A stretch of DNA of 12,083 bases from Clostridiales bacterium UBA1779 (GTDB lineage Bacteria > Bacillota > Clostridia > Oscillospirales > CAG-272), in assembly GCA_002314565.1 (NCBI GenBank), contig DCGL01000094.1, forward strand, positions 1 through 12,083. The letters run 5' to 3'. Shown one piece after another: positions 1-6,010 of this stretch; position 1 is the first letter of the stretch; each line of letters opens with the position of its first letter. The position numbers and the translations under genes were made by a program. The notes below the pieces were generated by a model. The model saw only the letters and a list, made by a program, of their open reading frames with translations. It did no database searches and was not told the DNA's origin.

Positions 1-695
1 CCGCCGGGGCTGCAGACCGCATCCTTGAGAGAGGCGGGATTGCCGAACTCCAGCACCGACTTTGCGGCGCCGAGCACGGTCTGGGCAGCAAGGAGCTGGG
101 CCTTGTCTCGGGGGAGCCCGCATTCAACTCCTGCATCCGCAAGAGCCTCGATAAACAAATAAACGTAGGCGGGACCGCAGCCTGAGACTGCGCTTCCGGC
201 GTCGATGAGCTTTTCGGGAACGGTTTCAAACCTGCCTGCAGTCGAAAGAAGAGTTTTGAACTCCTCAATATCAGAAGCGGAAACCTCTTCACCGGCACAA
301 ACGAGTATCATTCCTTCGCCGACACGGGCGGGAATGTTCGGCATAATGCGGATGATTTTGCCTGCAAATCCGCCGAGATATGAGCGGACGGTTTCAATTG
401 AAAGCCCGGCCGCCATGGTGACGACGGTGCAGTCCGGCTTGAGCCAAGCTGCAGCGGGCTCGATGGCTTTCTGCATAACCTGGGGCTTCAGACCAAGGAA
501 AACGTAAGAGCATTTTTCGAAGATTCCCTGCATCGAAAGCACGGTGCAGCCGAATTTTGCGTTGAAATCCGCAGTTTTCGCGCTGTCCATATCGCAGACG
601 GCGACTTTTTCGCCCCCGATTGCACGGGCGCAGGCGGCGGCAAGCGTGCCGCCCATATTTCCGCAGCCGATAAATCCGGCAATAAATTCTGACAT
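1..695 (-). CDS. proC: Pyrroline-5-carboxylate reductase ProC, 3' end cut by window edge
   Basis: ProC catalyses the last step of proline synthesis, the NAD(P)H-dependent reduction of 1-pyrroline-5-carboxylate to proline in the cytosol. Reading back from the ATG at 695 gives 231 intact codons with no stop or frameshift. The N-terminal Rossmann motif is GFIGCGNMGG (residues 7-16), followed by FLGLKPQ (66-72), RIMPNIPARVGEGM (116-129), the SGCGPAYVY segment (171-179), and CSPG at the edge, where the family signature PGGTTI begins. The family is about 260-275 aa, so roughly 35-40 C-terminal residues lie outside the window. The start is supported by AGAAGG seven bases upstream. It follows proA after 23 bp, so it is the last visible gene of a proBAC order. 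The dimerisation domain appears normal as far as it can be read. Confidence 0.96.
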   Translation of the reverse strand, partial: MSEFIAGFIGCGNMGGTLAAACARAIGGEKVAVCDMDSAKTADFNAKFGCTVLSMQGIFEKCSYVFLGLKPQVMQKAIEPAAAWLKPDCTVVTMAAGLSIETVRSYLGGFAGKIIRIMPNIPARVGEGMILVCAGEEVSASDIEEFKTLLSTAGRFETVPEKLIDAGSAVSGCGPAYVYLFIEALADAGVECGLPRDKAQLLAAQTVLGAAKSVLEFGNPASLKDAVCSPG

Positions 696-718
696 TGTGA
701 TACCTTCTCTTTTTTGCG

Positions 719-1981
719 TCAGCGGATCTGGCCGCTGCCGCGGACGACGTATTTGTATGAGGTGAGCTCGCCAAGGCCCATCGGGCCGCGGGCGTGCATT
801 TTCTGGGTGGAGATTCCGATTTCACAGCCGAGGCCGAAGACGCCTCCGTCTGTGAAACGGGTTGAAGCGTTGACGTAAACCGCGGCAGAATCGACTTCTT
901 TCAAGAAGTATTCGACGTTTGCGGCGTCGGCCGAGATAATCGCTTCGCTGTGGTGGGTTGAGTGAGCGGCAATATGCTCACAGGCTTCACGGACGTCGGC
1001 AACTACCTTCACCGCGAGAATATAATCGAGAAATTCGGTGTCGAAATCGTCCGGACCTGCCGGCGTTCCTTCAATCACCGAAGCAGCTTCCGGGTCAAGC
1101 CGGAGCTCAACAGGCTTCTGCCCCGCCGCGGCTCTGTCGTCAACGAGTTTCCGTCTGAGCTTCGGCAGAAATTCGGCTGCAACTTTGCGGTTGACAAGCA
1201 GTACCTCTTCCGCATTGCAGACCGAGGGGCGGGATGTTTTCGCGTTATTGATGATTTCAAGTGCCATACCGGTGTCGGCGGATTCGTCAACATAAATATG
1301 GCAGATACCGGTTCCCGTCTGAATGCAGGGAACCTTTGAGTTTTCGACGCAGGCGCGTATCAGTCCGGCGCCTCCGCGTGGAATGAGGACGTCTACAAGT
1401 CCTGTGGCGTTCATCAGTTCCGAAGCCCCTGCTCTCGTATTGTCTTCAAGAATATTTACCGCATTTTCGACGCCGTATGCGGCGACGGACGCGCGAAGAA
1501 TGTCAACGATTTCAAAAGAAGTGCGCGAAGCCTCCTTGCCGGATTTCAGGACGCAGACGTTTCCGCTTCTGAAGCAGAGTGCTGCGGCGTCTGAGGTCAC
1601 ATTCGGGCGGCTTTCGTATATGATTCCGATTACTCCGAGAGGAACACTGACCTTTTGGATGTGCAGTCCGTTCGGTCTGTCAACCGAAGAAAGGACCTGT
1701 CCTACGGGGTCGGGCAGCAGCGCGACCTCGTCAATTCCGTCGGCCATCGCGAGAATACGCTGCTCGGAAAGTGACAGGCGGTCGATCATGACCTCGCCGA
1801 TTTTTCCGCGCGCGGCTTCGACGTCAAGTGCGTTTGCTTCAAGTATTTTCTTTATGTTTGCGGCATCGCGAAGAGCTGCCGCCATTGATTTGAGCGCCGC
1901 TGCCTTGTCGGCATCCGACATACGCGCCATTGCCGGCACGCAGGCCCGGGCTCTTTCAAGTATCTGTTTTGTTGTTGCCAT
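719..1981 (-). CDS. proA: Gamma-glutamyl phosphate reductase ProA
   Basis: ProA reduces gamma-glutamyl phosphate with NADPH to glutamate-5-semialdehyde, the second step of proline synthesis. From the ATG at 1981 the protein is 420 aa, the usual family length. It belongs to the aldehyde dehydrogenase superfamily: the cofactor region contains GVIGIIYESRPNVTSD (116-131), the catalytic cysteine is C255 in SRPSVCNAEEVL, and the C-terminal signature runs from VNASTRFTDGG (370-380) through GLGCEIGISTQKMHARGPMG (383-402). The reading frame stays open for 44 more codons upstream, but those overlap proB in another frame and look nothing like ProA. The ATG at 1981 lies one base after the proB stop and has AGGT seven bases before it, so that start is chosen. 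Tight spacing implies translational coupling of the kinase and reductase, which act in succession on a labile acyl phosphate. Confidence 0.97.
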   Translation of the reverse strand: MATTKQILERARACVPAMARMSDADKAAALKSMAAALRDAANIKKILEANALDVEAARGKIGEVMIDRLSLSEQRILAMADGIDEVALLPDPVGQVLSSVDRPNGLHIQKVSVPLGVIGIIYESRPNVTSDAAALCFRSGNVCVLKSGKEASRTSFEIVDILRASVAAYGVENAVNILEDNTRAGASELMNATGLVDVLIPRGGAGLIRACVENSKVPCIQTGTGICHIYVDESADTGMALEIINNAKTSRPSVCNAEEVLLVNRKVAAEFLPKLRRKLVDDRAAAGQKPVELRLDPEAASVIEGTPAGPDDFDTEFLDYILAVKVVADVREACEHIAAHSTHHSEAIISADAANVEYFLKEVDSAAVYVNASTRFTDGGVFGLGCEIGISTQKMHARGPMGLGELTSYKYVVRGSGQIR

Positions 1982-1982
1982 C

Positions 1983-2753
1983 TTATTTACCTGCAATGAA
2001 TCTCGTGCAGCGTTCGGCGCTGCCGTCCAGTATATCGTAAATGATTTCGGGGTCGCGGCTGTTTGCGATAACCATATCGCAGCCGTTGTCCATACAGAGA
2101 ACCGCCGCATCAAGCTTGGTCTTCATGCCTCCGGTACCGAGTGAGGAACCGCTTCCGCCGGCAAGAGCATAAATACCGTCATCAATCTTTTCAACTTTTG
2201 AAATAAGCTTTGCGTCGGGGTTCTTATGCGGGTCGGCGGTATAAAGTCCGTCGATATCCGACAAAAGAATAAGCAGGTCGGCCTTGACGCTGACGGCAAC
2301 CTTTGCAGACAGAGTATCGTTGTCGCCGAGCTTGATTTCCTCTGTTGCAACGGTATCGTTCTCGTTGATAATCGGAATGGCACCGAGCTCAATGAGTCTT
2401 GTAACTGTATTTACAAAATTCTCGTGTCTGTCTTCATGTCTGAAGTCCGATGCCGTCAGAAGTATCTGGGCAACGGTATGACTGTATTTTGAAAACAGTC
2501 TGTCGTAGGTATACATCAGCTCACACTGGCCGACGGCGGCCGCTGCCTGCTTCCCTGCTATATCCGCGGGACGTCCGGGAAGTCCGAGCTTTCCGACTCC
2601 CATGCCGATGGCACCGCTTGAAACGATGATAACCTCGTTCCCGGCATTCGCAACGTCGCTTATAATCTCAGTCAGGCGCTCGCTGCGGCGGATGTTGAGT
2701 CTGCCACCTGCGTGCGCAATCGTTGAGGTTCCGATTTTGATAACTACTCTCAT
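1983..2753 (-). CDS. proB: Glutamate 5-kinase ProB, short form without PUA domain
   Basis: ProB phosphorylates the gamma-carboxyl of glutamate with ATP, the committed and usually proline-inhibited step of the pathway. The 256-aa protein is an amino acid kinase fold only. It has the N-terminal KIGTS (6-10), SSGAIGMG (45-52), the substrate loop IINENDTV (128-135), GDND (143-146), LLSDIDGLY (163-171) and GTGGMKTK (206-213). The E. coli enzyme is about 367 aa because it carries a C-terminal PUA domain. Here the protein ends just after the kinase domain, and the stop is followed one base later by the proA ATG, so the short form is genuine rather than cut by assembly. AGGTGA upstream of the ATG at 2753 supports the start. 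The 48-bp gap to the upstream transporter holds no promoter I would call. Confidence 0.95.
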   Translation of the reverse strand: MRVVIKIGTSTIAHAGGRLNIRRSERLTEIISDVANAGNEVIIVSSGAIGMGVGKLGLPGRPADIAGKQAAAAVGQCELMYTYDRLFSKYSHTVAQILLTASDFRHEDRHENFVNTVTRLIELGAIPIINENDTVATEEIKLGDNDTLSAKVAVSVKADLLILLSDIDGLYTADPHKNPDAKLISKVEKIDDGIYALAGGSGSSLGTGGMKTKLDAAVLCMDNGCDMVIANSRDPEIIYDILDGSAERCTRFIAGK

Positions 2754-2801
2754 AAGTTCACCTGTATATACCTTGTATTTTTTGTAAAAGGAGTCCGAAA
2801 C

Positions 2802-4085
2802 TCAGGCCTGCTTCTCGGTTCTGAGGAACTTTTTCCAGGGGAAGAAGCCCCAGAAGCAGAAGGCAGCCCCGGCAAGACCGAGCACGACCCAGAAAGTTAT
2901 TGTTCCGTTCCAGCCGAAATCCTCGGTGAGAACCGCAAAACCGTAGGTTGATGCGGCACTTCCGACGTAGGTTGCAAAGTTCGTAAGTCCGGAAACCCAT
3001 GAAATGTTCCCGTACTTTCTGAAGCGTCGCGGCACGAAGCAGGTAAACAGCAGGTTTATCGCATGCATGCAGCCGACTATCAGGGCAAAAAGCAGAATTG
3101 AAACGCAGGTCATAAAATTGAACCCGCCGTTTCCGGAAAAAGATCTCGAGGCAAACAGAAGCGCCGAGAAAAGTGAGGACAGAATGAAGAAGAAGGCCCC
3201 GCAGGTCATTTCGTTCTTAATGAACTTCTCATAAACGAAGGTTGCAACCTGGTAGCTGATAATCGTAAATATGGGAAGCACGACTCCCGTCAGAATGGAA
3301 ATCGATGAGCCGAGGTCAAAGGTGTCCTTGATATACGAGGGCATCCAGGCATCGACACCGTCGCGAAGAGCTCCCTGAACTATGATGCAGAGAAGAAGAA
3401 TCCCGAAATATCCGTAAATCTTCTTCGGCATTGCGGGCTTCGGCGCTTCATTTTCCTTGATTTCAGCTTTAACATGGCACTCCTTCCCTGCACCCGGATA
3501 CTTCTTTTCAAGGCCCGTTACGGCAGTGAAAACGAACACGGCACCGAGGGCACCGATTAAGGCGCAGATGTAAAACACCGGTTTCCAGCCTCCGCTCACC
3601 TCAATGATAAGAGGACAGACGAGATACAGAAGAATTGTCGCGAAGGCAGAGCCCCACGAAACCTTGACCGACGCGTGCAGATAATCGTCGGGATTCAGAA
3701 AATTCGTCAGCGTTTTGACGATGGGAGGCCACATAAAGGCCTGTCCGACCCCGTTTATGCACCAGACGAGCGTCATCATAGCGACGCTGTCGCACAGCGG
3801 CATCAGGCAGTTCATGGCTGCGGCAAGCAAGAGGCCTGCGCACATCAGATATTTTGGGTTGATTTTATCGCCGAGCCAGCCGCTGAGCAATTGTCCGAGG
3901 CCGTAGGTGATGAAAAGTCCGGTAAGAGCCACGGAAGCGGCATCCTTGGTCAGATTTTCGCTCTCCATTACTGCCGTAAGCACTGCTTTGTAGTTGACTC
4001 TCGTCATATAACTGCAGAAATATGCAAACGCCGTGAGGAAAGTCAGAAGAATTCTGTCTTTTTTATTGTTAATATATCCGTTCAA
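2802..4085 (-). CDS. MFS transporter of the organophosphate:phosphate antiporter (OPA, GlpT/UhpC-like) type
   Basis: This is a 12-helix inner-membrane transporter of about 427 aa. In TM1 the motif SYMTRVNY places Arg29, and in TM7 LRDGVDAWMPSYIKD places Arg241. These match the two arginines (R45 and R269 in E. coli GlpT) known to bind the phosphate of the substrate in the OPA family. The loop after TM2 has the MFS motif GWLGDKINPK (69-78), and a charged cytosolic loop (about 190-225) separates the two halves. The GlpT TM5 segment with its histidine is not conserved (VSWGSAFATI here), so the substrate is probably not glycerol-3-phosphate. The TTG at 4085 is chosen because GGCAGG lies six bases upstream and it clears the preceding stop by 14 bp. 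An alternative TTG at 4133 would overlap the upstream gene by 34 bp without a ribosome binding site. It could also be a sensor-like UhpC relative, but no two-component genes are nearby. Confidence 0.85.
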   Translation of the reverse strand: MNGYINNKKDRILLTFLTAFAYFCSYMTRVNYKAVLTAVMESENLTKDAASVALTGLFITYGLGQLLSGWLGDKINPKYLMCAGLLLAAAMNCLMPLCDSVAMMTLVWCINGVGQAFMWPPIVKTLTNFLNPDDYLHASVKVSWGSAFATILLYLVCPLIIEVSGGWKPVFYICALIGALGAVFVFTAVTGLEKKYPGAGKECHVKAEIKENEAPKPAMPKKIYGYFGILLLCIIVQGALRDGVDAWMPSYIKDTFDLGSSISILTGVVLPIFTIISYQVATFVYEKFIKNEMTCGAFFFILSSLFSALLFASRSFSGNGGFNFMTCVSILLFALIVGCMHAINLLFTCFVPRRFRKYGNISWVSGLTNFATYVGSAASTYGFAVLTEDFGWNGTITFWVVLGLAGAAFCFWGFFPWKKFLRTEKQA

Positions 4086-4091
4086 AATATA

Positions 4092-4097
4092 CCTGCC
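4092..4097 (-). promoter_or_regulatory. Ribosome binding site deciding the TTG start of the transporter
   Basis: On the minus strand GGCAGG lies six bases before a TTG codon at 4085, in frame with the transporter and just after the TGA of the upstream lipoprotein gene (4100-4102). No ATG is available before TM1: the first in-frame ATG falls inside that helix. This makes TTG the most economical start, although it is a weak one and may keep transporter levels low relative to the lipoprotein. Confidence 0.55.
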
Positions 4098-4099
4098 GC

Positions 4100-5833
4100 T
4101 CAGTTGATCTGTACGTCCGCGTAAATCGGGCAATGGTCGGAAGAAGAAAGGACTGCCTTGTCCTTTATGATGTCAAAGAAGAGGAACGTTGCTTTTGATG
4201 AACCGAAAATGTGGTCAATGCAGAAGGAGCTCGTTCCCACAGACGAGCCGAGAGAATGCGTGCTCGAACCGAAGTTCACAACGACCTTTGCCGCGTATTT
4301 GGCTTCCTTGTACTCGGTGAGGTTGATGAAATTCTGATACGGGGCCGATTCCTCATTCGAGTTGTAGTCTCCTGTGGTCACGATTGCACAGCCGTACTTG
4401 TCTTCAAGTTCCAGGCAAAGCTTGGCCATTTCTTTTGCGTGCGTCAGCTGGTACTGCTCGTTTTTGCCGAGGTCCCAGTGCGTTGACATGGCGATAAAGC
4501 GCTTTCCCGTCGCCTTGACTTCGAAATAGGCCCAGGTTGCAAGACGCAGTCTTGCGTCATTGCCCTGTGAGAACACCTTTACGCCGTGGTCGAGCATTGT
4601 CAGCGTATTCGTATTATAAGCGAGAGTTGAGAAATTCGTCTTTCCCTGACCGTTTTTTCTGTCGGTAAAGGCGTATTCGTCACCGAAGAGATTGTCCCAG
4701 ATTGTGTACCAGTTGTCCGAGACCTCCTGCAGTCCGACGACGTCGGGGGCATAGTATTTGATAACCGCATAGTTTGCAGTGTCGCGGCCGGGCAGAGTGG
4801 CGGCTGAATCCCAGAGCTCGCAGAGTATGTTGAAGGACATAACTCTTATGTCAGTGCCGTCGGCTCTTGCGGGATCCTGCGAGTACGTATAAAGCGTATT
4901 AAGTTCCATATAGTCCTCGGGAAGATTGAATGTATTGGAATAATACTTGTTTACGTTTTCGGAAATGAAGGAGTCCAGAATTATTGACGTGGTCGTGGGA
5001 GTCGAACCCATAATGAGTATATCCCCGTCAGCGGCTGCGGCAACTGCGGTATTGTAATCAAGCTTTGACTCAAATTTCCGGCAGATATCTCTTGCAACGT
5101 TGCCGAGTACTATTTCTTTTCCGTCCTTCTTCTGGATTTCGGACTTGATTTCGATTTCAACTCCGTAAGCCTTATTCAGAGCCTTCTGAAGCTTTTCGGC
5201 GCTGTCCTTTGCTATCTTGCTCTGTGTCTGATATACGATACAGTAATCGCTGAGCGATCCGTCTTTACCGCAGACTCCGTATCCGTCGCCTCTCTTTGTG
5301 CAGGTTCCGGTGAGATAAGCGGAGGTCACTCCGTCAACGGTTTCAAAGCTCATCAGGCTCTCAAGCATAAATTGCACAGCCTCCTGCAGCTTCGCTTCGT
5401 TGTGTGCCGCAACGACGATTTTGTTGTTCAAAACGGTGATTGCGTAATCGTTGTATGAAAGGGAGTTCAACACTTCCAGGCTTTCGTCCCTGCAGGTATA
5501 TCCTATGAGGAGCTCCTTTTCGCCCGACATATCCGTTCCGGGCTTTACCCAGTCGGTCCCGCCTGAATACGTCGTGCAGCCTCCCTCTTTCATCTTTTTC
5601 ATTACGGTTTTATATAATTCAATTACGGCGCCGGAGGTTTCATCAGCTCTGACCATCGGATAAAGCGTCTTGCTGCCCTCGATCAGGCAGAGGGGTTCTT
5701 CAAGCGTTTCGGTCACGGCTTCGGTCGACACGTCCGTATTTTCTTCTGTCGCTTCCCCGTTTTCACTCTTCGCACAACCGACGCACGAAAGCATCAGAAC
5801 AGCCAGAATAAATGCCGTTATTTTCCTTTTCAT
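4100..5833 (-). CDS. Surface lipoprotein with duplicated N-terminal domains and C-terminal EEP phosphodiesterase/endonuclease domain
   Basis: The 577-aa product starts with a charged MKRK, a hydrophobic core and LSCVGC (15-20), a lipoprotein-type signal with Cys17 or Cys20 as the anchor. An acidic Thr/Glu-rich linker follows (about 22-47). Residues about 49-165 and 197-297 look like two copies of one alpha/beta domain: each has a basic helix, a [K]E[LI][LV][IL]G strand, an Arg four residues later and an aromatic-rich LSYNDY/LDYNTA turn. Residues 327-577 form an endonuclease/exonuclease/phosphatase domain, with MSFNIL (Asn335), GLQEV (Glu370), STHWD (His452), TTGDYNSNEES (Asp489, Asn491), CIDHIF (Asp540, His541) and SSSDHCPI (Asp566, His567). 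All residues expected for a Mg-dependent phosphodiesterase are present, so it is probably active outside the cell. The substrate (nucleic acid, phospholipid head group or phosphosugar) cannot be read. It is the first gene after a good promoter and is followed after 14 bp by the OPA-type transporter. Confidence 0.87.
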   Translation of the reverse strand: MKRKITAFILAVLMLSCVGCAKSENGEATEENTDVSTEAVTETLEEPLCLIEGSKTLYPMVRADETSGAVIELYKTVMKKMKEGGCTTYSGGTDWVKPGTDMSGEKELLIGYTCRDESLEVLNSLSYNDYAITVLNNKIVVAAHNEAKLQEAVQFMLESLMSFETVDGVTSAYLTGTCTKRGDGYGVCGKDGSLSDYCIVYQTQSKIAKDSAEKLQKALNKAYGVEIEIKSEIQKKDGKEIVLGNVARDICRKFESKLDYNTAVAAAADGDILIMGSTPTTTSIILDSFISENVNKYYSNTFNLPEDYMELNTLYTYSQDPARADGTDIRVMSFNILCELWDSAATLPGRDTANYAVIKYYAPDVVGLQEVSDNWYTIWDNLFGDEYAFTDRKNGQGKTNFSTLAYNTNTLTMLDHGVKVFSQGNDARLRLATWAYFEVKATGKRFIAMSTHWDLGKNEQYQLTHAKEMAKLCLELEDKYGCAIVTTGDYNSNEESAPYQNFINLTEYKEAKYAAKVVVNFGSSTHSLGSSVGTSSFCIDHIFGSSKATFLFFDIIKDKAVLSSSDHCPIYADVQIN

Positions 5834-5876
5834 TGCAGTTTTTCAACTCTTTTCAATAATAAATATAATTCTATAT

Positions 5877-5905
5877 ATTATCGCATTATTTGATAAAAAA
5901 GTCAA
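5877..5905 (-). promoter_or_regulatory. Vegetative promoter of the lipoprotein-transporter-proBAC operon
   Basis: On the minus strand TTGACT (5900-5905) is separated by exactly 17 bp from GATAAT (5877-5882). Each box matches five of six bases of the housekeeping consensus. The spacer and surroundings are AT-rich. Transcription would begin near 5870, giving a leader of about 37 nt before the ATG at 5833. The ribosome binding site in that leader is poor (AAGAG, 13 bases away). I see no other convincing promoter before proB, so this may drive all five genes. Confidence 0.75.
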
Positions 5906-5914
5906 GAAAAAATG

Positions 5915-5976
5915 TGTAGCCAGGGGACGTAAGTGGTGGTGCAAAATTGCACCACCACTTACGTCCCCTGGCTACA
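5915..5976. repeat. Perfect 62-nt palindrome (REP/MITE-like), also a strong hairpin
   Basis: Arms 5915-5944 and 5947-5976 are exact reverse complements over 30 bp around a 2-nt centre (AA). The left arm begins TGTAGCCAGGGGACGTAAGT. Perfect arms of this length are far more than an intrinsic terminator needs and suggest a mobile or repetitive palindromic element. Small palindromes with GGGGAC-type cores are associated with IS200-like (TnpA-REP) transposases in other bacteria, but no transposase is in this window and no target duplication is obvious. On the minus strand the hairpin is followed by CA and six T residues (5907-5912), so it would also terminate transcripts coming from the macroglobulin gene. 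Confidence 0.85.
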
Positions 5977-5979
5977 AAG

Positions 5980-6003
5980 CGGGTCCGCCGTGAGGCGGAC
6001 CCG
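5980..6003 (-). terminator. GC-rich terminator hairpin after the macroglobulin gene
   Basis: The stem pairs 5980-5989 with 5994-6003 (ten pairs, all but two GC) around a four-base loop. It starts seven bases after the TAA of the macroglobulin-like gene. On the minus strand the stem is followed only by CTTT before the 62-nt palindrome begins, so its own T-run is short. A run of six T appears only on the far side of the palindrome. The hairpin is therefore either a weak terminator working together with the palindrome, or one whose T-tract was separated by the insertion. Confidence 0.65.
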
Positions 6004-6010
6004 GTGAACA

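Noticed and set aside
719..2113. Longer ProA with 44 extra N-terminal residues
   Set aside because: The extension overlaps proB in another frame and has no similarity to ProA. The ATG at 1981 has its own ribosome binding site and gives the standard family length.
2791..2803. Small hairpin (GAGT/ACTC) near the transporter stop, followed by TTTT, as a terminator
   Set aside because: The stem is only four pairs and the T-run is short; it would not stop transcription into proB.
2758..3000. Open reading frames of 60-150 codons overlapping the annotated genes on both strands
   Set aside because: They lie entirely or mostly within well-supported genes, have no recognisable domains and lack ribosome binding sites; they are by-products of open frames in GC-moderate coding DNA.
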